Of a stretch of 8,740 nt of DNA, positions 1-7,936 are shown piece after piece (within the stretch, counting starts at the first letter, position 1; every line of letters starts with the position of its first letter). The position numbers were made by a program, and so were the translations under genes. The notes under the pieces are model-generated. The model did not search any database and was not told the origin of the DNA. It worked only from the letters and a program-made list of their open reading frames with translations. This stretch comes from Congregibacter sp. Lineage in GTDB: Bacteria; Pseudomonadota; Gammaproteobacteria; Pseudomonadales; Halieaceae. The stretch spans positions 1 to 8,740 of the forward strand of contig JACETJ010000043.1 in NCBI GenBank assembly GCA_013911345.1, given 5' to 3'.

Positions 1-173
1 CCGATCAGGTCATTCATGTCGGCGACTGCCACAACAACGACGTGTCAGGCGCGATCCTGGCAGGTGCAAAAGCCATTTGGTTTAATCCCGAGGGCAGCGT
101 CAGTGAAATCGCTTCTGGAGTCGTACAAACACTGTCCGATTTGCCCGACGCCATCGAACGGCTCGCGGGCTAG
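1..173 (+). CDS. HAD-superfamily hydrolase, C-terminal fragment
   Basis: This is the last 57 codons or so of a gene that begins before the window; the open frame starts at base 3 and ends with TAG at 171-173. The translation contains IHVGDCHNNDVSGAILAGAKAIWFN. That is the motif IV region of HAD subfamily IA phosphatases: hydrophobic strand, then GD, then a second acidic residue a few positions later, followed by the typical GA..AG..A.W.N stretch. Family members are cytoplasmic Mg-dependent phosphatases, and the closest style I recall is YigB-like (flavin-pathway phosphatase). The catalytic N-terminal Asp motif is outside the window, so the substrate cannot be assigned. The gene converges on the PII gene with a 20-bp gap and no clear terminator between them. 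Confidence 0.75.
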   Translation, partial: DQVIHVGDCHNNDVSGAILAGAKAIWFNPEGSVSEIASGVVQTLSDLPDAIERLAG

Positions 174-193
174 GCAGGGTTGGCCCAGCGGCG

Positions 194-1040
<847 letters not shown>

Positions 1041-2273
1041 TTACTTGGCGAACTCGGGATAAGCCTCCATGCCGCATTCGCTGAGGTCCGCGCCTTCGTA
1101 CTCCTCTTCTTCGGAAACCCGCAGGCCCAACACCATCTTGATGACAAAGAATGCAACGAAGGAGGTGACGAAGACCCAGCCGAAGATTGTCAGCGCACCG
1201 ATGATCTGACCGGAGAAGCTCGCACCGTCATTGGTAACCGGCACCAGCAACAGACCCAGCAGACCCACCACGCCGTGTACGGAAATCGCACCAACCGGAT
1301 CGTCGATCTTCAGCTTGTCGAGGGTGGTGATAGAGAAGACCACCAGCAGTCCGCCCAGCGCACCGAAGATGGTCGCTTGGAGCGCAGACGGTGTATCCGG
1401 GCCCGCGGTGATCGCCACCAGGCCAGCTAAGCAGCCGTTCAGCGCCATGGTCAGATCGGCCTTGCCAAACAGTAGCTTGGCCACGATCAGTGCACCAATG
1501 CACCCACCGGCTGCAGCGAGATTGGTGTTCATAAAGACCACCGCTACCGCGTTGGCTGAGTCGACTGATGCCGTTGCCAGCACCGAACCGCCGTTGAAGC
1601 CGAACCATCCCAACCAGAGGATGAAAGTGCCCAGCGTTGCCAGGGGCAGGTTCGCACCGGGAATGGCGTTCACTTCGCCATTCGGGCCGTACTTGCCCTT
1701 GCGAGCACCGACCAGGATGACGCCCGCCAAAGCGGCTGCCGCGCCAGCCATGTGCACGATGCCGCTACCGGCGAAATCGAGGAAGCCCAAGTCACCCAGC
1801 GTGTACATGCCGAATACGGGATTACCGCCCCAGGTCCAGCTACCTTCCATCGGGTAGATAAATCCGGTCATAACGACTGCGAAGGCGAGGAAAGCAAACA
1901 GCTTCATGCGCTCCGCGACCGCACCGGAAACGATGGACATCGCCGTGGCAACAAAGACCACCTGGAAGAAGAAGTCCGCTGAGGGCGCGTAGGTCGCGTT
2001 TTCCTCACCGCCTTCAACAGCACCCGACCCTGTGATCGTGCTGAGGAAAATGTCGCCGCCGTACATGATGCTGTAACCCACCACCATGTACATGATGCAA
2101 GCCACCGCAAACAGCGTGACGTTTTTGGTCAGAATCTCGACCGTGTTCTTCGACCGGACCAATCCTGCCTCGAGCATGGCGAATCCCGCGGCCATCCACA
2201 TGACCAGCGCACCACAGACGAGGAAGTAGAAAGTGTCCAGTGCGTATTGCAACTGAAAAATATCGTATTCCAT
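1041..2273 (-). CDS. amtB: Ammonium transporter AmtB
   Basis: A 410-residue Amt/MEP/Rh-family ammonium channel of the inner membrane, with about eleven hydrophobic segments. I chose ATG 2273 because GGAG lies 9 bp upstream; a TTG at 2288 would add only five residues. The pore twin histidines are His174 (GIVHMAG) and His333 (ISVHGVVG). The conserved Asp166 is in LDFAGSG. WFGFNGGS (223-230), a phenylalanine-rich stretch (101-103) and SGAVAERMKL are also family hallmarks. The cytoplasmic tail ends DLSECGMEAYPEFAK, the conserved segment that contacts GlnK and is needed for activity in characterised members. Unlike E. coli AmtB it has no obvious cleavable signal peptide. It lies 24 bp after glnK in the same direction, and the gene pair is the classic unit in which GlnK plugs the channel after ammonium upshift. 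Transcription ends at the UUCG terminator. Confidence 0.97.
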   Translation of the reverse strand: MEYDIFQLQYALDTFYFLVCGALVMWMAAGFAMLEAGLVRSKNTVEILTKNVTLFAVACIMYMVVGYSIMYGGDIFLSTITGSGAVEGGEENATYAPSADFFFQVVFVATAMSIVSGAVAERMKLFAFLAFAVVMTGFIYPMEGSWTWGGNPVFGMYTLGDLGFLDFAGSGIVHMAGAAAALAGVILVGARKGKYGPNGEVNAIPGANLPLATLGTFILWLGWFGFNGGSVLATASVDSANAVAVVFMNTNLAAAGGCIGALIVAKLLFGKADLTMALNGCLAGLVAITAGPDTPSALQATIFGALGGLLVVFSITTLDKLKIDDPVGAISVHGVVGLLGLLLVPVTNDGASFSGQIIGALTIFGWVFVTSFVAFFVIKMVLGLRVSEEEEYEGADLSECGMEAYPEFAK

Positions 2274-2297
2274 GAGAATGTTCTCCAAGGCTCAGAA

Positions 2298-2678
<381 letters not shown>

Positions 2679-3413
2679 TTACAGGCTCTTAGCCATTCCA
2701 AAGATGACTGTGGCATCACACCAGTCGTAGCCGTAGCAGTCTTCCTCACTCAGATCGGTATCCTCGTAAGTCAGGCTCCAGTCGATGCCCTGCCAAGACT
2801 TGCTCAAAGACACCGCCCAGTGGACGTGCTTATCAGTCAGTGTGTAGCTGACTTCGTCGTAATCCACTTGTCCAACGAGGAAACCCAAACCCCAGTCGCC
2901 CGGAAGCGTCAAGCTGTAGCCCGCGTTGAGATACAAGATCTCGCCAGTCTCGAACCAATACTCGTCCGAGAAGGCAAATCCGGCTGAGAAGCCGCCAAAG
3001 CTGACGTTGCCGTACACTTCTTCATAATCACCAAGTACGCCCTCGTCCTGGGGGTAGTCGTAGTAGATGTAGCCCACATCGATGCCGAGACCGCCGGCAA
3101 AGGAGTGCGAGTAGCCACCGTAGTAATCGAGTTCAAGGCCCCCGTTTGCGCCACCGCAAGAATTAACCGGGTCTACCGAGCAATCAAAGTCGACCGCGGC
3201 GCCCCAAGTGCCCAGGTAAAAACCTGAGTCGAAAGCGATGTCGAATCCACCCTGGATCGATGCCTTGCTGTCAGACTGGGAAATACCGCGGAATCTATAA
3301 TCCGTTACCAGCGCTACGTTGCCACTGACTTCAGCCGCTTGCGCCACGGGGGCGATAAAACTGGTGCTGCCTGCAATGGCGAGCGCGGGAAGTGCATATT
3401 TCAAAACCTTCAT
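2679..3413 (-). CDS. TorF-family putative porin (Gcw_chp/TIGR02001-like)
   Basis: A 244-residue outer-membrane beta-barrel protein. ATG 3413 is chosen because AGGAG lies 7 bp upstream and because it gives a clean signal peptide (MKVLKYALPALAIAGSTSF, cleavage near AQA-AE at 26-27). The mature part opens with EVSGNVALVTDYRFRGISQSDSKASIQGG, the hallmark of the family now named TorF putative porin. It continues with alternating aromatic and small-residue strands rich in Tyr, Gly and Asp. Cysteine pairs C78/C86 and C226/C232 could form periplasmic disulfides. The C-terminus, CDATVIFGMAKSL, is family-like, though the last residue is Leu rather than the Phe common in porins. The gene is first in line before glnK-amtB, behind a sigma54-type promoter, which suggests a role in uptake of ammonium or small nitrogen compounds under nitrogen limitation. 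The substrate is not known. Confidence 0.85.
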   Translation of the reverse strand: MKVLKYALPALAIAGSTSFIAPVAQAAEVSGNVALVTDYRFRGISQSDSKASIQGGFDIAFDSGFYLGTWGAAVDFDCSVDPVNSCGGANGGLELDYYGGYSHSFAGGLGIDVGYIYYDYPQDEGVLGDYEEVYGNVSFGGFSAGFAFSDEYWFETGEILYLNAGYSLTLPGDWGLGFLVGQVDYDEVSYTLTDKHVHWAVSLSKSWQGIDWSLTYEDTDLSEEDCYGYDWCDATVIFGMAKSL

Positions 3414-3507
3414 TCGGTGTCTCCTGCATAGCGAAATGTTGTGTTTCGATGTCATGTTGGGTCGTACCCGGTCGGAGCCGGTTACCACCTGCCCCCACAC
3501 ACGTGAT

Positions 3508-3523
3508 AGCGATGAGTGGGCCA
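3508..3523 (-). promoter_or_regulatory. Sigma54 (RpoN) -24/-12 promoter of porin-glnK-amtB
   Basis: On the minus strand TGGCCCACTCATCGCT matches the sigma54 consensus TGGCACG-N4-TTGCW. The invariant GG (-24) and GC (-12) are present with exactly 10 bp between them. Deviations are A to C and G to A near -24 and T to C near -12. The start would be near 3497, giving a leader of about 84 nt. The upstream IHF and NtrC-like sites strengthen the call. Confidence 0.7.
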
Positions 3524-3546
3524 ATTCTTATAAAAACGATAAGAAT
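3524..3546. repeat. AT-rich perfect inverted repeat upstream of the -24 element
   Basis: ATTCTTAT and ATAAGAAT are perfect 8-bp inverted arms around the 7-bp spacer AAAAACG. The element touches the -24 box and overlaps the IHF site by 3 bp. It could be an operator for a dimeric regulator or DNA that helps bending. No regulator can be named from sequence. Confidence 0.5.
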
Positions 3547-3556
3547 CAATAATTTA
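3544..3556 (+). promoter_or_regulatory. IHF-binding site (exact consensus)
   Basis: AATCAATAATTTA fits the IHF core consensus WATCAANNNNTTR at every defined position and sits in an AT-rich stretch. It is centred about 53 bp upstream of the inferred sigma54 start, between the promoter and the NtrC-like sites. That is the usual place for the bend that brings the activator to RNA polymerase. Confidence 0.6.
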
Positions 3557-3611
3557 AGTGATATTCGCGGCGTCCCCGCAGCGAGAAAGAGGGCTACACC
3601 AGCGCTTCATC

Positions 3612-3650
3612 CGCACCAAACGAGTGCACGCTGCGCACCACTTTTGGCGG
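3612..3650 (-). promoter_or_regulatory. NtrC-like enhancer sites
   Basis: Site 1 (3613-3627) is GCAC-CAAACGA-GTGC, perfect half-sites with the 7-bp spacing of the NtrC consensus TGCACCANNNTGGTGCA. Site 2 (3635-3649) is GCACCA-CTT-TTGGCG, with a good left half and a degenerate right half. The centres are 22 bp apart, two helical turns, and lie near -123 and -145 from the inferred start, an ordinary enhancer distance. NtrC is the expected activator of a glnK-amtB unit, but its gene is not in the window. Confidence 0.55.
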
Positions 3651-3680
3651 GATGTGGTCTGTCAGGCCACATTGGAGTGC

Positions 3681-3688
3681 GCTACATT
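3681..3688 (+). promoter_or_regulatory. Putative -10 element of ubiK
   Basis: GCTACATT, with -10 hexamer TACATT at 3683-3688, ends 36 bp before the ubiK start. No good -35 is visible at 16-18 bp. The call rests mainly on the same GCTA(C/T)A(C/T)T core in front of three other genes here. Confidence 0.35.
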
Positions 3689-3724
3689 GGCGCTGGAGTC
3701 ATCTTGAGCCGGTCGGAGTAGTTC

Positions 3725-3994
3725 ATGACAAACGAGGAGTCAGCACAGCGCGACACCCGCTCGCTTTTCGAGCGACTGACCCGCGCTGATGATCCAGTGT
3801 TTGAGCAGATTGACCGCAACGCCAAGAGTCTGTTGCAGTCTGCGTTGACGCGTCTTGATGTAGTCAGCCGAGAAGAGTTTGATGCTCAGGCAGCTGTGCT
3901 GAAACGCACGCGCGAACGACTGGAGGCGCTGGAAGCGCAAATCGCCGCCCTTGACGAAGCGCTGTCGGCATCCGATCAGCAGGCAGATCAGTAA
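3725..3994 (+). CDS. ubiK: Ubiquinone biosynthesis accessory factor UbiK
   Basis: An 89-residue protein of the UbiK/YqiC (BMFP) family. In enterobacteria UbiK is a trimeric coiled-coil accessory factor that works with UbiJ and the soluble Ubi complex to support aerobic ubiquinone synthesis. The diagnostic segment is LLQSALTRLDVVSREEFDAQAAVLKRTRERLEALEAQIAAL (residues 36-76), with the conserved LTRLD.VSREEFD.Q core followed by a heptad-rich coiled coil. The N-terminal 30 residues (MTNEESAQRDTRSLFERLTRADDP) look unlike the usual amphipathic N-terminus and are charged. GGAG at 3715-3718 lies 6 bp before ATG. ComM follows 101 bp later in the same direction, an ubiK-comM pairing I recall as common in gammaproteobacteria. 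The gene is divergent from the nitrogen operon, and its upstream region holds the NtrC-like sites. Confidence 0.9.
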   Translation: MTNEESAQRDTRSLFERLTRADDPVFEQIDRNAKSLLQSALTRLDVVSREEFDAQAAVLKRTRERLEALEAQIAALDEALSASDQQADQ

Positions 3995-4095
3995 CCCAGA
4001 GGAGAGATCAGCCGCGGTCCGGCTCCGGCGGGGCAACAAAAGCCACCCGGCGAGGCCAAAAAAATACGAAAGCCGCAAGAGATCAAGGATGATCC

Positions 4096-5598
4096 ATGCA
4101 CCTATCATTGATTAGCACCCGCGGTCAGACAGGTCTCGACGCACCATCCGTGACCGTTGAAGTTCACCTTAGTGCTGGGTTGCCCGCCTTTCAGGTCGTT
4201 GGCCTGGGAGATAGTAGCTCAAGAGAGATCCGTAGCCGGGTGCGTGCGGCCCTCATCAGTTCTCATCTGAAATGGCCAGACTTCAATATCACCGTCAACC
4301 TGACCCCCGCTGAGCGCGTCACACCCAGCACACGGTTCGATCTGCCTATCGCTGTGGGACTATTGGTGGCCTCCCAGCAATTGCCACGGAGTGCGATCGA
4401 AGGCAGAGAATTCATCGGGGAATTGGGTCTCGACGGCTGCCTCAAACCCAGCCGAGGTGCATTAGCAGCAGTGATTGCTGCCGCCCGGGCAGGTAACACG
4501 CTCTGTCTTGCGCTGGAGAGCTCGCCTCAGTTGGCCAACGTCAAAGGGTGTCGGCTTATCGCAACACCCGACCTGCTCTCCCTTTGCGCAGCACTGAAAG
4601 CCGCTGACCCCCAGTTTGTGACCCCTCTGTCTGCCTGCTCCGCAGAGACCTGTGACTATCCGGATCTGTCACAGATTCGCGGACAACCACTGCTGTATCG
4701 CGCGCTGGAGCTGGCGGCAGCAGGCGGCCACCATTTGCTGATGAGCGGCTCACCGGGCGTGGGCAAAACCCTAGCGGCATCGATTCTACCCGGGCTGTTG
4801 CCACCTCTCGAAGCCGCCGCGCAGCAAGAGGTTTGGCTGATTCGTGACCTTGTAGGGCTATCGCGCGTGAATGGGCCTACCTTCAGAGCGCCCCATCACT
4901 CGAGCAGTGTTGCAGCATTGATCGGCGGCACGGCCAGAGCGCTTCCGGGCGAGATCTCCATGGCACACGGCGGCGTGCTGTTTCTCGATGAACTCACCGA
5001 GTTCCCGCGCGCGGTGCTGAACCAACTCAGGCAGCCGCTGGAGAGTGGCGAGATCACCGTCACCCGTGCCGAACATCAACATCGCTACCCCGCCCGATTT
5101 CAGCTGGTAGCCGCCATGAACCCTTGCCCCTGTGGGCTTGCTGGCAATGAGGACGGCAGCTGCCGCTGCTCACCCGACATGATCCGACGCTATCGTCAGG
5201 GCGCCTCGGGCCCCTTGATGGACCGTATTGATCTGCACGTAAAGCTGAACAAACCGTCAGCCGAAGCGCTATTAAGCGCGGCGTCCCCGGGCAACACCTC
5301 TGCCCACTTAAGAGAGCGCGTCGCCGCCACCCGAGACCGGCAACTGCTCCGTCAGCATTGCCTGAATCGTGATCTTGCCGGGGATGACATTGTCGAGGCG
5401 TGTGCCTTAACTGACACAACGCGAGAGGAACTTCTCAAGACGCTGACCGCGCTGAGCTTATCGGCGAGAAGTGCCCACCGCAGGCTGCGTGTTGCGCGAA
5501 CTCTGGCTGATATAACGGGAGAGGAACGGGTGTCGATGTCACACATCAACACCGCGCTGTCTTTTCGTGAGGCACCAACCGGAGTTGGCGCCGGGTGA
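4096..5598 (+). CDS. comM: ComM/YifB-family AAA+ ATPase (Mg-chelatase-like)
   Basis: A complete 500-residue member of the YifB/ComM family. ComM in Vibrio is a hexameric helicase that drives branch migration during integration of transforming DNA; YifB homologues are widespread even in non-competent species. The N-terminal ChlI/Lon-protease-like domain (1-170) shows SVTVEVHLSAGLPAFQVVGLGD and NITVNLTPAERVTPSTRFDLPIAVG. The AAA+ core has Walker A GSPGVGKT (218-225), Walker B VLFLDE (294-299), and the MNPCPCG plus CRC cysteine cluster (341-358), a likely metal site. SGPLMDRIDLHV (371-382) carries the conserved Arg. The C-terminal LSARSAHRRLRVARTLADI (455-473) is the family's DNA-binding-like helix. 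AGGA lies 6 bp before ATG. VGLGDSSSREIRSRVR departs slightly from the usual VGLP(D/E) version. It ends 2 bp from the convergent cytochrome gene. No other competence gene is visible. Confidence 0.95.
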   Translation: MHLSLISTRGQTGLDAPSVTVEVHLSAGLPAFQVVGLGDSSSREIRSRVRAALISSHLKWPDFNITVNLTPAERVTPSTRFDLPIAVGLLVASQQLPRSAIEGREFIGELGLDGCLKPSRGALAAVIAAARAGNTLCLALESSPQLANVKGCRLIATPDLLSLCAALKAADPQFVTPLSACSAETCDYPDLSQIRGQPLLYRALELAAAGGHHLLMSGSPGVGKTLAASILPGLLPPLEAAAQQEVWLIRDLVGLSRVNGPTFRAPHHSSSVAALIGGTARALPGEISMAHGGVLFLDELTEFPRAVLNQLRQPLESGEITVTRAEHQHRYPARFQLVAAMNPCPCGLAGNEDGSCRCSPDMIRRYRQGASGPLMDRIDLHVKLNKPSAEALLSAASPGNTSAHLRERVAATRDRQLLRQHCLNRDLAGDDIVEACALTDTTREELLKTLTALSLSARSAHRRLRVARTLADITGEERVSMSHINTALSFREAPTGVGAG

Positions 5599-5600
5599 CT

Positions 5601-6014
5601 TCAGCGGCTGCCGTCCACCATGAAATCGACAGCGAGTCGGATCTCATCGTCAGAGCAATCGGCGCAGCCCCCGCGGGCGATCATGCCCGAACCGGCGATG
5701 CCATTAATGCCGCTGTCATACAGCGCATCCATGCCCTTATTGATGCGGCCGGCCCAGGCAACCTGGTCACCCACCTTAGGTGCACCCGCAATGCCGGCTG
5801 AGTGGCATGCCATGCACGCTGCATTGTAGACATCCTCCCCAGAGCGACCGGCGCTGGTAGCCATGGCATCGCTGCCACCACCGCAGGTTTCTCCCTGCAC
5901 GCAGATGGCTGAGAAGGGCTGGATCCGCGCCTCAATATCTGCCCGCTGCTGGTCAGTCAGGTCAAGTGCGACTGCCGCCATCGGCGCCAGCAAAAGGATA
6001 AAGAACAAACGCAT
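5601..6014 (-). CDS. Cytochrome c5-type monohaem cytochrome
   Basis: A 137-residue periplasmic c-type cytochrome that should shuttle electrons between the bc1 complex and terminal oxidases or reductases. ATG 6014 is chosen because CAGGAG lies 8 bp upstream and because it gives a signal peptide (MRLFFILLLAPMAAVA, cleavage after AVA at 16); the frame stays open well upstream without support. The haem site is CMACH (67-71). The likely axial Met111 is in GSGMIARGGCADCSDDEIRLAVDFM. The trailing GGC..CSD, with Cys117 and Cys120, is the extra cysteine pair typical of cytochrome c5, and AGAPKVGD after the haem site also fits. An N-terminal ICVQGETCGGG (Cys38, Cys44) is usual in c5 precursors. The Met loop reads GMIARGG where c5 proteins commonly have AMPPKGG, a possible effect on redox potential. 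The gene is divergent from the GST gene. Confidence 0.9.
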   Translation of the reverse strand: MRLFFILLLAPMAAVALDLTDQQRADIEARIQPFSAICVQGETCGGGSDAMATSAGRSGEDVYNAACMACHSAGIAGAPKVGDQVAWAGRINKGMDALYDSGINGIAGSGMIARGGCADCSDDEIRLAVDFMVDGSR

Positions 6015-6042
6015 GGTGCTAACTCCTGTCGGTGGGGGGCGG

Positions 6043-6104
6043 AGTATAGCGGTTGCGAAAACGATCGAAAACACAGCAATACGCCCCCTGCTCGCCGCTA
6101 TACT
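6043..6104. promoter_or_regulatory. Divergent -10 pair forming an inverted repeat (cytochrome c5 / GST)
   Basis: AGTATAGCGG (6043-6052) and CCGCTATACT (6095-6104) are perfect 10-bp inverted copies 42 bp apart. Each reads outward as GCTATACT, a 5/6 match to TATAAT. They end 28 bp before the cytochrome start (leftward) and 27 bp before the GST start (rightward). Clear -35 boxes are not visible. The symmetry may simply be two like promoters back to back, or a shared operator. Confidence 0.5.
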
Positions 6105-6131
6105 GCATGCCCACACCGGAGATGACGTGTC

Positions 6132-6758
6132 ATGAAGCTCTATACATTTGATGCCGCCCCCAACCCCGCCCGATTGGGGATGTTCATGCAGTACAAGGGT
6201 ATTGCGCTCGATACGGTCCAGATCGACCTCGGAGCCGAGGAGCAGCTCGGCGAGGCCTACCGGGCGATTGCCCCGGAAGCCACGGTGCCCGCACTCGTGC
6301 TCGACGATGGCACAGTCCTGTGCTCGGTGATTGCTATTGCGCATTATCTGGAGTCGCAGTACCCCGACAAACCTCTGCTCGGTCGAACACCAGAGGAGCG
6401 GGCGCGTGTCCTGAACTGGAACCATCGTCTCTACAGCGACATTTTTGCTGCCATTGCCGATGCGTTTCGCAACGGACACCCCAGCTACGTTGATCGCGCG
6501 CTACCGGGGCCGGTCAACGTCGCCCAGCTACCGGAGCTGGTCGAGCGCGGGCGCGCTCGTCTAATAACAGGCCTGGAAATCATTAACGAAGCACTTTCGG
6601 ACAGTAAGTTCCTCGCGGGAGAGTGTTTTTCTTTTGCCGATATTGATCTGCTTGCGGCGATTGATTTCGCAAAATGGGGAGCCCGACTGACCCCTGACGA
6701 ATCCCTGACGCATCTGCATCGATGGCGCGGCGAGGCCAAAGCGGCTTTGGCGGGGTGA
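6132..6758 (+). CDS. Glutathione S-transferase family protein
   Basis: A 208-residue cytoplasmic protein with the two-domain GST layout. The N-terminal thioredoxin-like half has YTFDAAPNPARLGMFMQYKGIALDTVQIDL, then TVPALVLDDGT with cis-Pro53. The helical half carries FLAGECFSFADIDLLAAIDFA (160-180) with the N-capping box S167..D170 expected of GSTs. An oddity is CSVIAIAHYLE at 64-74: where this family normally has (T)ES.AI, the glutathione-contacting Glu is replaced by Cys64, next to Ser65. That could mean altered glutathione binding or a cysteine-based activity; the substrate is unknown. GGAG lies 10 bp before ATG 6132, rather far. The stop codon overlaps the GTG start of the DUF3080 lipoprotein, so the two genes are probably co-translated. 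Confidence 0.9.
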   Translation: MKLYTFDAAPNPARLGMFMQYKGIALDTVQIDLGAEEQLGEAYRAIAPEATVPALVLDDGTVLCSVIAIAHYLESQYPDKPLLGRTPEERARVLNWNHRLYSDIFAAIADAFRNGHPSYVDRALPGPVNVAQLPELVERGRARLITGLEIINEALSDSKFLAGECFSFADIDLLAAIDFAKWGARLTPDESLTHLHRWRGEAKAALAG

Positions 6759-7822
6759 CGCCGCGCTCAGGGTGGTTGGTTTGCCTCCTGTTATTCACAG
6801 GGTGCAGTGATACCGACACCGGTCCCGCTTATCTCGATGAGTACCTGCTCCGCCTGTCGACCGCAACAGGCGTCGAGCTAACTCCCGGCGCACCCCATGA
6901 CGCGAATCGATTTGATCTTCCCCGGGAGCAAGCCACCGCGCCGCCCGCCTCAAATCAAATTGATTTAATTGACTTTCTATCACTCTCTGGATGCGAGCTA
7001 CAGGTCAATCTGGGGCGTCGAAACACCCAGTTAGGGCGCACAGCATCACCCTCTCAGCGCCTGTTACTGGATCTTGAGTTCATGGATCTGGCGCCCGATT
7101 GCATCAGCTTGCTTCGCCAGCGGGGCGATAGTGAATTGGCGGACACACTGGCGGACGTCAGCGTTGAGCGGCAGGCTTTGCTCTCCCATTCCATTGCCCA
7201 AGCGCTATTCATGGGCCCCGAATGGCGGCTGTTCTGGGAGCGACCGACAACGTTGGGCAACTACCCCACTGATACCAACAGTGGAATTGCTCAGTCGCTC
7301 AACCGGCTTGCAGAACGGACCCAGGGGTGGCTGGGCGGAGACTGGCAAGCCAGTAATCGCGAGTTCGAACTGCTGCTCAGCGACCTACGCGCGGGTGACG
7401 GCGGTGCGTTACTGGCAGCGCATTCACTGGTATCCCGTGAACTGGAGCGCGCCAACACACTGCTAGCCAGTGTTCAGGCCTCGGCACCACTGTGCCCCTA
7501 CGGCAACGCTACGGATCGCTCAAGAGCATTGGAGCAGGTGGTGACGCGCTTTTTTGTCGGTGTCGTCCAACCTTGGCTGGTGCAGCTGCGCCAGAGGACT
7601 GAACTGCTAATGACCCCTGCCAGAAACCTCGAGGCACCGGTGTCAGCCACGTTGAGCCCTGGGTATCGAGCTTGGATGGCGGAGCGAGACCAGCTACTCA
7701 ACGATCAGACCGCGCTCATTCGAGAGCACATTGCAAACGTTCAGGCCACCTTGTCTCAGTGTGCCCCAAATGCGTCCAATAACGGGCAAGGTTTCTCAAG
7801 TATCAGACAGCAGCAGGGCTAA
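6755..7822 (+). CDS. DUF3080-family lipoprotein
   Basis: A lipoprotein of 355 residues and unknown function that matches what I recall of DUF3080, a gammaproteobacterial family. The signature is IDLIDFLSLSGCELQVNLGRRNTQLGRTASPSQRLLLDLEFMDLAPDCI (69-117). The signal peptide ends with a lipobox-like LFTG-C17; Phe at -3 is not the commonest residue. Mature cysteines 80, 116, 247 and 336 could pair in the periplasm. I chose GTG 6755 because it overlaps the GST stop as GTGA, a classic coupling arrangement. An in-frame ATG at 6722 would add 11 residues (MARRGQSGFGG) and overlap GST by 37 bp; it has no ribosome site and I cannot exclude it. Most of the protein is helical with many Leu and Gln, and the C-terminal tail is Asn/Gln rich. 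Position 31 is a Leu-rich helix start (YLDEYLLRLS). Confidence 0.8.
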   Translation: MTPRSGWLVCLLLFTGCSDTDTGPAYLDEYLLRLSTATGVELTPGAPHDANRFDLPREQATAPPASNQIDLIDFLSLSGCELQVNLGRRNTQLGRTASPSQRLLLDLEFMDLAPDCISLLRQRGDSELADTLADVSVERQALLSHSIAQALFMGPEWRLFWERPTTLGNYPTDTNSGIAQSLNRLAERTQGWLGGDWQASNREFELLLSDLRAGDGGALLAAHSLVSRELERANTLLASVQASAPLCPYGNATDRSRALEQVVTRFFVGVVQPWLVQLRQRTELLMTPARNLEAPVSATLSPGYRAWMAERDQLLNDQTALIREHIANVQATLSQCAPNASNNGQGFSSIRQQQG

Positions 7823-7858
7823 ACCTACCTCAGCTCCAAATAGGCGCAGGTGGTTTAG
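7819..7858 (+). other. Hairpin at the end of the gst-DUF3080 transcript
   Basis: CTAAACC-T-ACCT (7819-7830) pairs with AGGT-GGTTTAG (7848-7858), an 11-bp stem with one bulged T and a 17-nt loop. It starts on the DUF3080 stop codon. No T-run follows, so it is not a canonical intrinsic terminator; it may mark the transcript's 3' end or protect it. The rest of the 158-bp gap to the next gene holds only a weak promoter candidate and no coding sequence I can support. Confidence 0.4.
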
Positions 7859-7936
7859 AGACCAGCAAGACTTGCCAGCATCTTCCCGCACGGTGCGCAA
7901 CGCGTCATCCTTGGCACTGCGATGCTCCGCCAACCC

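Noticed and set aside
1231..1857. Long open frame antisense to amtB (208 codons)
   Set aside because: It is a shadow of the amtB frame. It is Pro/Thr/Ala-rich with no domain signal or ribosome site, while amtB is unmistakable on the other strand.
2274..2288. TTG start for amtB, five residues longer
   Set aside because: The GGAG site lies inside that extension, immediately upstream of ATG 2273.
3414..3524. 37-residue N-terminal extension of the porin
   Set aside because: It would remove the signal peptide from the N-terminus and would begin upstream of the inferred transcription start.
5571..5592. Hairpin at the comM/cytochrome c5 junction (CCAAC-CGGA-GTTGG with extra pairs)
   Set aside because: It has an A-C mismatch, lies within the comM coding end and has no T-run on either strand, so I do not call it a terminator.
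4096..5598. comM as evidence for a natural-transformation locus
   Set aside because: No other competence gene is present, and YifB/ComM proteins occur in many non-competent bacteria.
6015..6479. Upstream extension of the cytochrome c5 frame on the minus strand
   Set aside because: It lies antisense to GST and lacks a ribosome site. The signal peptide and CAGGAG support the start at 6014.
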